Origin: Spirosoma radiotolerans
Lineage (GTDB): Bacteria > Bacteroidota > Bacteroidia > Cytophagales > Spirosomataceae
Length of the DNA: 64,000 nt
Direction: 5' to 3'
Assembly (NCBI RefSeq): GCF_000974425.1
Contig: NZ_CP010429.1
Location: 1,426,001 to 1,490,000 of the forward strand
In this document: positions 44,468-52,486 of the stretch, piece by piece
How positions within the stretch are numbered: the first letter of the stretch is position 1
Layout: each line of letters begins with the position of its first letter
Translations under genes and position numbers: made by a program
Notes under the pieces: generated by a model
Databases searched by the model: none
What the model saw: the letters and a program-made list of their open reading frames with translations, nothing else
Told to the model about the DNA's origin: nothing

Positions 44468-46145
44468 AGCCGAGATTGCCTCTTAGTTCGTTGAAAGTCT
44501 GTTCCTGAAGGCCTGTATTTGAATTCAGGTAATTAAGTGACACATTGAGCGTCTGTCGTTTAGTCACCTGATAGCCACCGTTGATGGATATCGTCATGAC
44601 TTTTCCCGTTATGCCGGATTGCTGGTTGACCAGATAGCTGGCATTGGCCGATGTGGTTAATTTCTTCTCAAAGAAAGACTGAGTGGCGCCCAGCGTTGGC
44701 CCGAAGAACCGCACCGTTCGATTGGTATCGCCGATTGCAATCGGTAGCTGCGTCTGGGTGTAAGACAGCATCCCATTGAAGCCCCAGCCCGTGGTGGTTT
44801 GCTGATAGAAGTAGCCCAAGTTCAGGTTGATATTGTTGTTTTCGGTCTGGCTGGCAGTGGTGGCGTTCAGATCACTCAGTTTCTGGTAAGTTGTGGTAAG
44901 GGTGAACACCTGCAGCACATCTTCTTTCTGGAGCGTGTAGCGTGTATTGATGGTCGCCGAGAGGTTGTTCTGTGCCAGCCGGATGGTGTCGATGAGTGGG
45001 CGAAAACCGGCCTGCTGACTAATGCCGTAGTTGGATAGCTGGACATCAATACCAAAGGCGGTAGCTGGATTGTAGGAGACAACCAGGGAGCCAATTTTTC
45101 GGCCAGTACGCGCACTTTTGTTGTTGGCCAGGTTGTCGTACTGAATGCCATAGCTCCCCGACAGCCGCAGTTTTCCGTCCATCAACGTTAGGTTCGGAGC
45201 AATGGCATAGCTCTCAATATCGCTCTGGAAGTAGTAGGCTCCCATCGTCTGGAAATTTGGATCGATGCGTTTGTATTGCAGTTTGATCCCTGCATTTTGG
45301 ACCCGATACCCGATAGCGGCCTGGGTCGCCTGGGTAAGCTGCGTGGCGAGTCGGGGCGTGATGAGTCTGCCGAAGAAGCGCGTGACGGGGTTACTCCCTT
45401 CTGCCGATACCAGACTGCTCCGAACGTCGCGGGTGTAGGCACTAACGGCACCGTCCAGCTCAACGGTAACGTGTTTGACGATCAGTAGCCGGGTTGTCAG
45501 GCCAACGACCAGATTCTCGGCGGGCGTAACGGTCTGTGAGACAGACTGTGGGGCCGACACGATGGAGGCCGAGTCATCTTTGGCCCGCAACATGATCAGG
45601 TCGACGTAATTAGCGGGTTTGCCGTAGCCTACCTTTACGGCGTAGCCCGTTCGGCCGTAAGCCGGAACAATGTCGGGCTCAGCCAGGTTCGTGGAGATGG
45701 CTTTATTGAACCGGCCATATACTGCGCCTAACCGGAGTTTACCGGGATTCAGCTCAACGCCACCACCCAGAAATGTATGCCCAGCCAGCGTGAACGGTGA
45801 GAAGGATACATTCCGGTAGCCTGCATGTACGGTAGCCCATTTGTAGGTAGGCGACACGCCGAACTGGTTGAACGGTTGCCGGAAACTGCTCCCCTGATTG
45901 CCGAGTACCGCCGAAAACGGAAGCGAAATGCCACCGGGCAAAGCGACCGTTACCGAACCGCTCAGGCCGAAAGGGGAGAGTTGGTTGCGGGCTGCGATGC
46001 CACTGGCGGTGTAGAAGCCTGCATAGGCGTTTAGCCCACCCGATACTTTAACGGGTGAAGCCTTCCCCGCTGATGGATTGGTTTGTGCCCAGGCTGGACA
46101 GCTCAACCAAAACCCGTAAACGAAAAGTAGTAGACATTGGCGCAT
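44451..46145 (-). CDS. Outer membrane beta-barrel-like protein, first gene of the envelope operon
   Basis: The frame is open to 46181, but MRQCLLLFVYGFWLSCPAWAQ at 46145 is a clean signal peptide and suits the promoter (-7 box at 46179-46186), so I start there (564 residues). The mature protein is a succession of amphipathic strands with Asn/Gly turns (KVSGGLNAYAGFYTASG, KWATVHAGYRNVSFSPFTLAG, NINLNLGYFYQQTTTGWGFNG) and ends ELRGNLGYGISF with the terminal Phe of a BAM-assembled barrel. About 18-24 strands are likely. It may anchor or export the large secreted proteins encoded next. It ends 17 bp inside the next gene. Confidence 0.75.
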   Translation of the reverse strand: MRQCLLLFVYGFWLSCPAWAQTNPSAGKASPVKVSGGLNAYAGFYTASGIAARNQLSPFGLSGSVTVALPGGISLPFSAVLGNQGSSFRQPFNQFGVSPTYKWATVHAGYRNVSFSPFTLAGHTFLGGGVELNPGKLRLGAVYGRFNKAISTNLAEPDIVPAYGRTGYAVKVGYGKPANYVDLIMLRAKDDSASIVSAPQSVSQTVTPAENLVVGLTTRLLIVKHVTVELDGAVSAYTRDVRSSLVSAEGSNPVTRFFGRLITPRLATQLTQATQAAIGYRVQNAGIKLQYKRIDPNFQTMGAYYFQSDIESYAIAPNLTLMDGKLRLSGSYGIQYDNLANNKSARTGRKIGSLVVSYNPATAFGIDVQLSNYGISQQAGFRPLIDTIRLAQNNLSATINTRYTLQKEDVLQVFTLTTTYQKLSDLNATTASQTENNNINLNLGYFYQQTTTGWGFNGMLSYTQTQLPIAIGDTNRTVRFFGPTLGATQSFFEKKLTTSANASYLVNQQSGITGKVMTISINGGYQVTKRQTLNVSLNYLNSNTGLQEQTFNELRGNLGYGISF

Positions 46146-46178
46146 TCCTGACAGATATTTGACTCGGCTAACTGGTGT

Positions 46179-46225
46179 CAAAACTACTTACCTACCCTGC
46201 GCGCATCAATCGGATAAATGTATGA
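46179..46225 (-). promoter_or_regulatory. Promoter of the envelope operon with shared 18-nt element
   Basis: On the minus strand the element TCATACATTTATCCGATT (46225-46208) is followed by 21 nt and the -7 box TAGTTTTG (46186-46179), a full TAnnTTTG match. The start codon is about 33 nt further. The same 18 nt and the same 21-nt spacing to a -7 box occur at 62214-62260. Confidence 0.6.
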
Positions 46226-46366
46226 TAGGGAAACTACGCGCAGAAATGTTTAGTGAGTAAGCCGTTGATCGATAGCGGTTTGCGTTCTTTACTGTTAGGG
46301 CGAATATCCAACTATATTGCGTAGAAGTACGCGTGGTTTTTAGTAGTAACCGACTTGTTGATTTCA

Positions 46367-46398
46367 GTTTCAATCCTTCGTGGATTAGCCTCTGGAAG
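46367..46398 (-). repeat. Degenerate terminal CRISPR repeat (32 nt)
   Basis: The repeat at the end far from the cas genes lacks five bases in its middle (CCTTCGTGG instead of CCTTCTTCTCGTGG). Decay of the oldest repeat is normal at the trailer end and supports the minus-strand reading of the array. Confidence 0.9.
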
Positions 46399-46841
46399 CC
46401 GGTGGTGTTACGGGCTTTGGGGGCGTAGGATTCATGTTTCAATCCTTCTTCTCGTGGATTAGCCTCTGGAAGTCAGATTTTCCACTACCGGGACGGCCCG
46501 ATATAACCGGTTTCAATCCTTCTTCTCGTGGATTAGCCTCTGGAAGTTTTACTGTAGGTCGGGCTGGGTGGATTGACAAAGTCGTTTCAATCCTTCTTCT
46601 CGTGGATTAGCCTCTGGAAGACCGGCGTGTCAATTTCGGCCTAACGCGCTTTATGATGTTTCAATCCTTCTTCTCGTGGATTAGCCTCTGGAAGAAAGCC
46701 TGCATCTGACGGATGGTAACTCTGTCACGGAGTTTCAATCCTTCTTCTCGTGGATTAGCCTCTGGAAGAGTTGAACAGGTTGCCGCAGTCCTCGTCCGTT
46801 ATGGGTTTCAATCCTTCTTCTCGTGGATTAGCCTCTGGAAG

Positions 46842-47427
46842 TCTGAGCCGGGCTTTCCTATCTACGATCATGGAAACTAGTTTCAATCCTTCTTCTCGTG
46901 GATTAGCCTCTGGAAGGCCAAACCTTTTGTTTTGAATTACCCAAGTAGGTGAGTTTCAATCCTTCTTCTCGTGGATTAGCCTCTGGAAGAAACAGAAGTC
47001 TTAATAATGTGATGCAGGCTTATTCGTTTCAATCCTTCTTCTCGTGGATTAGCCTCTGGAAGTTCGTAATACCCGCCCTCAGCATCGGAGGTACCCGGTT
47101 TCAATCCTTCTTCTCGTGGATTAGCCTCTGGAAGTCTGAGCCGGGCTTTCCTATCTACGATCATGGAAACTAGTTTCAATCCTTCTTCTCGTGGATTAGC
47201 CTCTGGAAGGCCAAACCTTTTGTTTTGAATTACCCAAGTAGGTGAGTTTCAATCCTTCTTCTCGTGGATTAGCCTCTGGAAGAAACAGAAGTCTTAATAA
47301 TGTGATGCAGGCTTATTCGTTTCAATCCTTCTTCTCGTGGATTAGCCTCTGGAAGTTCGTAATACCCGCCCTCAGCATCGGAGGTACCCGGTTTCAATCC
47401 TTCTTCTCGTGGATTAGCCTCTGGAAG
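46842..47427 (-). repeat. Exact tandem duplication of four repeat-spacer units
   Basis: Bases 46842-47134 recur as 47135-47427 (293-bp period) without a difference I can see. The block holds four spacers (38, 36, 36 and 35 nt) with their repeats. Confidence 0.95.
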
Positions 47428-49569
47428 TCGTAGTATCGAAAGGATACAAAGGCAATCAAGATGAGTTTCAATCCTTCTTCTCGTGGATTAGCCTCTGGAA
47501 GAATAGTCTGTTCGCCTGTGAATAGTCCACCTTTTTGTTTCAATCCTTCTTCTCGTGGATTAGCCTCTGGAAGTGCATGAAGTATCACAGTACGGGGCAC
47601 AACACGTTCAGGTTTCAATCCTTCTTCTCGTGGATTAGCCTCTGGAAGTTCCCGGTTGATTACCGGTTGATCCGTCTGGTCGAAGTTTCAATCCTTCTTC
47701 TCGTGGATTAGCCTCTGGAAGGGTTATATCAACGCCCGTATTGTCATATTGACGGGCAGTTTCAATCCTTCTTCTCGTGGATTAGCCTCTGGAAGACTCA
47801 GGCAAGGGCTTATCCGGTAACGTGGCGACGTGTTTCAATCCTTCTTCTCGTGGATTAGCCTCTGGAAGCCCCAGATAGCAGGCCATAGCCGCTCCAGACA
47901 ATACCGTTTCAATCCTTCTTCTCGTGGATTAGCCTCTGGAAGATTTGGGGGGCATCGGTCCGCGTCCAGCTTGTGCCGAGTTTCAATCCTTCTTCTCGTG
48001 GATTAGCCTCTGGAAGCCTGGAGGATATACAGCCGCTGTTGCATCCGGGTGTGTTTCAATCCTTCTTCTCGTGGATTAGCCTCTGGAAGACTGCATTAGG
48101 CGTTGAGGTGAAAGCGCTATTTGAAGTTTCAATCCTTCTTCTCGTGGATTAGCCTCTGGAAGGTGTAGTTTTCAATGCTGACGATTTCGCCAAATGTGAG
48201 TTTCAATCCTTCTTCTCGTGGATTAGCCTCTGGAAGGGCAACCCATTCGACCAGTTCCTGAAGCTTGTAGGGTTTCAATCCTTCTTCTCGTGGATTAGCC
48301 TCTGGAAGTCATTGAACAACGCCTGGTTGAAATCCTCGTCAAGTGAGTTTCAATCCTTCTTCTCGTGGATTAGCCTCTGGAAGGGTCTACCGTTCCGCCA
48401 CCCGGCCGCGTCAGGTAAAGTTTCAATCCTTCTTCTCGTGGATTAGCCTCTGGAAGGACATGACTTCATTATTCATGTTAATACTTTACAGAGTTTCAAT
48501 CCTTCTTCTCGTGGATTAGCCTCTGGAAGAATCCCACGGCTTTCTGTAATTTTTCAGACATGCCGGTTTCAATCCTTCTTCTCGTGGATTAGCCTCTGGA
48601 AGACATCGTTAACTACATCGTTAAGAAGTCGCTACGGGCGTTTCAATCCTTCTTCTCGTGGATTAGCCTCTGGAAGATCACAGAATATTATTTGTGGGAA
48701 GGATCAGGATTGGAGTTTCAATCCTTCTTCTCGTGGATTAGCCTCTGGAAGCGGGAAATCGTGGAGCAGAGCGCGGCCTGTTTGCCGGTTTCAATCCTTC
48801 TTCTCGTGGATTAGCCTCTGGAAGAGACTACGCGTTATTTTATCGAAAGAGCCGATCAAAGTTTCAATCCTTCTTCTCGTGGATTAGCCTCTGGAAGCCG
48901 ATACAGATAACCCCGAAGCCGTAACGAAGGGCGGTTTCAATCCTTCTTCTCGTGGATTAGCCTCTGGAAGGCGCTAAACTGCTCATCGTTGAATTGCGTG
49001 TAATGCGGTTTCAATCCTTCTTCTCGTGGATTAGCCTCTGGAAGTGGCTAACGGGTATATCTTCGACTAACTCGACTAATCCGTTTCAATCCTTCTTCTC
49101 GTGGATTAGCCTCTGGAAGGAACAGGCTTTAGAAGCCAATAAACAGGCCGTTAACCGGGTAGGTTTCAATCCTTCTTCTCGTGGATTAGCCTCTGGAAGT
49201 CAACAATAGCAACGTTTACAACGGCTATATGTACGGTTTCAATCCTTCTTCTCGTGGATTAGCCTCTGGAAGAATGAATGAATTGCGTAACACAACGCAA
49301 ATTCCAGAAGGTTTCAATCCTTCTTCTCGTGGATTAGCCTCTGGAAGTACCGATGCTGAACGTATCGCGGGCAAGGTTATCAAGGTTTCAATCCTTCTTC
49401 TCGTGGATTAGCCTCTGGAAGGGTATTCGAAACGCTCATACCTAACGGTACGATAGGGGTTTCAATCCTTCTTCTCGTGGATTAGCCTCTGGAAGGAGCT
49501 ACTTCAGTTAACTGAGTACAATTACCAGGAAGGTTTCAATCCTTCTTCTCGTGGATTAGCCTCTGGAAG

Positions 49570-49765
49570 GCGTCGGGATGCCTAATGCGCTCATGGATAG
49601 GGAGATAAGCCCTTCTTGAAGACACTCCTTTTCGTTATTTAGCAGGTCAAAGTACATAAGAAATTGGCAATTTTTACAGACTTTCCGTAAAGGTATCCGG
49701 TTGACAGATAAATAGTTAGCGGCCAGTTTGAGGCCGTTTAAAATAGGTTGCCAGCCGGAATCGGT
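49570..49765 (-). promoter_or_regulatory. CRISPR leader region
   Basis: The 196 bp between the cas4 stop and the first repeat hold no gene. Read on the minus strand, it lies upstream of the leader-proximal repeat and should contain the array promoter and integration signals. It is AT-rich near 49630-49720. The best -7-like match is imperfect (GTACTTTG on the minus strand, 49655-49648). Confidence 0.6.
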
Positions 49766-50353
49766 TTATTTGATGCAAATATTGCGGTATGTGCAAGTTA
49801 CACAACGTGCCTTCGCTTTAGTAGCCTTTGGGTAAAAATTACGGTCGATAATGGTGAAAATAGCTTCGGCCGCCTGCTTTACATCCAGTTTGTCTTCTTC
49901 CGTAATGGGCACCTCCACAACCCGGTTGTTACTGCGTGTGTAGACCAGAAAGCCCCGGTCGACCAGGCGGCCAAAGTTTACTTCAATTAGCCAGGCATAA
50001 CAGTAAAGCTGCGTCCTGTAGGTTTCATACACCTTGTCTTTATACTCGGCAAATTTATAGTCTAGCGGGGCCATTGTGCCGTCGCCGAAACCCAGTACCT
50101 CATCGACCACGCCCCGCATCAGCTCGTTGGTTAGGTACTGATCGGTGTGCTTCTCCGTCACGGGCGCACCCGGTCTGCCCACCCGCTTTCGCAGATAATC
50201 TTTGTTACGCTCCAGTCGCTCGTCGTGGAGGTTGCGCCCCCGCATGACTTTGTAATTTTTCTCTTCATACTGTGGAATCGCCAGAACATACTCGAAATAC
50301 GTAAAGCGCGGACAGAATAAATGCTCGATAATGTGCGATGGGGTGAGGGTCAT
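49766..50353 (-). CDS. cas4: CRISPR-associated Cas4 exonuclease
   Basis: Cas4 is a RecB-like, iron-sulfur nuclease that trims prespacers and helps choose their PAM and orientation. The frame is open far upstream, but MTLTPSHIIEHLFCPRFTYF at 50353 begins the conserved sequence and lies 2 bp after the cas2 stop (195 residues). Visible are Cys14 and the C-terminal Cys184, Cys187 and Cys193 (ARCVTCTYRNICIK) for the cluster, and the nuclease motifs GVVDEVLGF, APLDYKFAEYK and TQLYCYAWL. It is the last cas gene, next to the leader. Confidence 0.93.
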   Translation of the reverse strand: MTLTPSHIIEHLFCPRFTYFEYVLAIPQYEEKNYKVMRGRNLHDERLERNKDYLRKRVGRPGAPVTEKHTDQYLTNELMRGVVDEVLGFGDGTMAPLDYKFAEYKDKVYETYRTQLYCYAWLIEVNFGRLVDRGFLVYTRSNNRVVEVPITEEDKLDVKQAAEAIFTIIDRNFYPKATKAKARCVTCTYRNICIK

Positions 50354-50355
50354 GG

Positions 50356-50646
50356 TCAGAAAAATAAAGCTCGTATTTCGTCGGTTACCAACTTCTTGTC
50401 GAATGCCTGCCCCAGCAGGGCTGTTTGCTGTAATTCGCCCCGGCTCATCGGAAAAATATAGACCTTGTCCGTTTCTTCGTCGATGAGTTCTTCCAACTGC
50501 AGTTGCAGCGTGTCTTTCTGATTTTGCGTCAGCGTCCCCAGAAAGCACGAAAACTGCACCCGATACAAACCCGCCTGCTGACACCGTTTGGCGGCTTTCG
50601 TACGCGCCTTATCCTTGCCGATATCGTAGAGTACCCAAATAATCAT
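50356..50646 (-). CDS. cas2: CRISPR-associated Cas2
   Basis: Cas2 is the small ferredoxin-fold subunit that bridges Cas1 dimers in the spacer integration complex. The 96-residue product starts MIIWVLYDIGKDKARTKAA with the conserved Asp8 after the first strand, and contains YRVQFSCFLGTLTQNQ. The start at 50646 was chosen because it forms a 4-bp ATGA overlap with the cas1 stop and begins the family sequence. The frame extends upstream without sense. Confidence 0.95.
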   Translation of the reverse strand: MIIWVLYDIGKDKARTKAAKRCQQAGLYRVQFSCFLGTLTQNQKDTLQLQLEELIDEETDKVYIFPMSRGELQQTALLGQAFDKKLVTDEIRALFF

Positions 50647-51689
50647 AGCTTTATGAGATCGGGCAGACCGCCCGTTTTTCCGATCAGTTCGTTCGCAAAC
50701 TGATGCGCATCGAGCTGCATACAATGACTTCTGACGAGGTTGCGGCCTCGGTACCGAATGGGATCATTGTCCATAAATTCGTTGAAAGCATTCACCAACA
50801 GTGATTTTCCGTCGGTATTGAGCGATTGTCCCGTTTTTGAGCCCGACACTTCACTCACGTGTGACTTATTGACTTTTTTGGCCGTAAACAACCGAAACAC
50901 CACCTCATCGACCCAACCCCGATAGGGTTCGATGAAGTCATAAACCATGCTCAACTGATTGTAATCGTCGCGGTGTAAAAAGCCCACATACGGGTCAAGC
51001 CCGGCCATCATCAGTGTTTTCTCTACTTTACCGTACAACATGCCGTAGCCATAGTTCAGAAAGGCGTTGAAGGCATCCTGCGCCGGGCGACTGCTCCGCC
51101 CGTTGAACTGGTATTCTTTAGGCAATACATAACTCAGCGTCTCGAAATACAACCGGCCCGCCGTGCCTTCCAGGCCCCGCAGGGTATCGGCCACATCGGC
51201 TACGCAGGTTGCCGATCCAGTGGCCGACGCCAGTGTATTGATCGACAAGGCCAGGGCCTCTGTTCGAATCAGTTTGTCGTCCAGAAAATCGGCGTGTTGC
51301 GGCCGGTGTTTTTTCAGGCTCCGTATAAACCCCAGTTGGTTATCCAGTTTAGCCAGCAACCACGACCGGACCCACCGCAACCCATCGGGCCCTAAACTGG
51401 CCTCTAACTGTCGCTTTCTGATTTTGGTGGTACTGCCGAGCTTGGCGTGCCAGACCCGGCCAATAGGATCGCCTTGTTGTTCGATAAATACGATGTCGAC
51501 ATTATGACGCATAGCCAGCCGCACGGCGTCGGTACTGAGCATTGTGCCCGTAGCCAGCAATATATGCGTTACCTTCTCCGCCGAATACGTGGCGTTGATG
51601 ACTTTGCCATCTTCGCCCTTCCGACGAACATCGAACATGGCGTCTTTGACGTGCAGATAGGTTCCGTAGGTGCTGATGTGGAGTTGCAT
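50643..51689 (-). CDS. cas1: CRISPR-associated Cas1 integrase
   Basis: Cas1 catalyses insertion of new spacers. The 348-residue protein has the N-terminal beta domain (HISTYGTYLHVKDAMFDVRRK) and the helical catalytic domain with the metal ligands Glu in LRGLEGTAGRLYFE, His in LDPYVGFLHRDDYNQLS and Asp/Glu in MVYDFIEPYR. This corresponds to the Cas1b type that goes with I-B systems. It starts 5 bp after a long inverted repeat and overlaps cas2 by 4 bp. Confidence 0.97.
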   Translation of the reverse strand: MQLHISTYGTYLHVKDAMFDVRRKGEDGKVINATYSAEKVTHILLATGTMLSTDAVRLAMRHNVDIVFIEQQGDPIGRVWHAKLGSTTKIRKRQLEASLGPDGLRWVRSWLLAKLDNQLGFIRSLKKHRPQHADFLDDKLIRTEALALSINTLASATGSATCVADVADTLRGLEGTAGRLYFETLSYVLPKEYQFNGRSSRPAQDAFNAFLNYGYGMLYGKVEKTLMMAGLDPYVGFLHRDDYNQLSMVYDFIEPYRGWVDEVVFRLFTAKKVNKSHVSEVSGSKTGQSLNTDGKSLLVNAFNEFMDNDPIRYRGRNLVRSHCMQLDAHQFANELIGKTGGLPDLIKL

Positions 51690-51694
51690 GATTT

Positions 51695-51786
51695 AACGAG
51701 TGAAAGAGCGAATGAGTGAAAGAGTGGCTGACGTGTCAGCAATCATGTGCCAGCCACTCTTTCACTCATTCGCTCTTTCACTCGTT
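51695..51786. repeat. Perfect 36-bp inverted repeat at the cas6-cas1 junction
   Basis: Arms 51695-51730 and 51751-51786 are exact reverse complements with a 20-nt loop. One arm encodes the last residues of Cas6, the stop codon of cas6 is in the loop, and the other arm ends 5 bp before the cas1 start. Each arm contains the 11-mer GAGTGAAAGAG twice. No T tract follows on the minus strand. It should form a very stable hairpin in the cas mRNA. Confidence 0.9.
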
Positions 51787-52486
51787 GTATAGCCCCAAAC
51801 CCCCGCGATACGGCTTTTCCCAGTCCGATGCCATCGGGCAGGATGACGTTGGCCAGAAAGCCCCCTGTAAACGCGACCATTGTCTGGTTTTTGAACTGCG
51901 TTGTCCGTTCCTCTACCGATAGCCGAACCAGAATACGTTCGTGAGGTTGCAGCCACAGGCCAAACTCCCGGAACAGGGCCAGTAATTGACTGGTGAGTAC
52001 CCGTTTTAGTTGTGCCTGTTGCTCGGCTTCGGCATAGCGTCGATAGTCGCGGAAGTTATCCTGATTGAGGGCCATCCAGAGCGTTTCGAACCGATACTCG
52101 ATTAGGTCGTCTGCAATGCCGATGGGGATTTGCTCATGCCGAATGTGCTTGCTCAGTACGGGGAAGGTCTGATTTTCGATCTGTACTTCCCGCATCTGTA
52201 AAAACAACTGCGTGAGCAAGGTAGCGCCCTCACCCAGCCCAACGAGGGTGGGTATATGATTGAGCACCTTGTATTGCACCAGCGGATAGGCGTAGCGAAA
52301 CTTCACAGCCACGCCCCCGTCTGTTCCGGCGTCGCTTTCCAGGTGATTGTGCAACAGGGGCGAATGGGCCTTAAACAACTCCCCGAAATACCCCCGCAAC
52401 TTATGCGCATCGCGAGTCCGAAGCGCGATTTCGGGAAAGGTGATGGTGGTGATCGGGATTAGGGTTTGGGGGGGTGTGGTGGTCAT
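51743..52486 (-). CDS. cas6: CRISPR-associated endoribonuclease Cas6
   Basis: Cas6 cuts the precursor CRISPR RNA within each repeat, leaving the ATTGAAAC handle. The 247-residue protein has a double ferredoxin-like pattern and the C-terminal glycine-rich loop LPDGIGLGKAVSRGFGAIQ (about 217-235), the family hallmark. Candidate catalytic His residues are in LLHNHLESD and SKHIRHEQIP. The start overlaps the cas3 stop by 1 bp. The last 14 residues are encoded within the inverted repeat and may be a recent addition. Confidence 0.88.
   Translation of the reverse strand: MTTTPPQTLIPITTITFPEIALRTRDAHKLRGYFGELFKAHSPLLHNHLESDAGTDGGVAVKFRYAYPLVQYKVLNHIPTLVGLGEGATLLTQLFLQMREVQIENQTFPVLSKHIRHEQIPIGIADDLIEYRFETLWMALNQDNFRDYRRYAEAEQQAQLKRVLTSQLLALFREFGLWLQPHERILVRLSVEERTTQFKNQTMVAFTGGFLANVILPDGIGLGKAVSRGFGAIQRVKERMSERVAGT

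Larger units (their letters stand above)
46367..49569 (-). CRISPR. Type I-B CRISPR array, 44 repeats and 43 spacers
   Basis: The repeat is 37 nt. On the plus strand it begins GTTTCAATCCTTCTTCTCG and ends GCCTCTGGAAG, so the minus strand ends in the 8-nt handle ATTGAAAC of type I crRNA. Transcription is therefore on the minus strand from the cas side. I count 43 repeats that read as identical plus one degenerate 32-nt repeat at the distal end. Spacers are 35-38 nt except one of 43 nt (49120-49162). Spacers 7-10 and 11-14 (counting from 46399) are identical copies, so 39 are distinct. The array lies next to cas4-cas8b on the same strand. Confidence 0.98.

Noticed and set aside
46949..49411. Several open frames with a repeated F-N-P-S-S-R-G-L-A-S-G or S-F-F-S-W-I-S-L-W-K sequence
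   Set aside because: They are translations of the CRISPR repeat. The 37-nt repeat plus 36-nt spacers keep a frame open by chance. They are not genes.
49766..50584. Longer version of cas4 starting at 50584
   Set aside because: The extra 77 residues lie over cas2 in another frame and have no homologous sense. The conserved start is at 50353.
50356..50724. Longer version of cas2 starting at 50724
   Set aside because: The N-terminal 26 residues overlap cas1. The ATG at 50646 begins the Cas2 fold and gives the usual 4-bp overlap.
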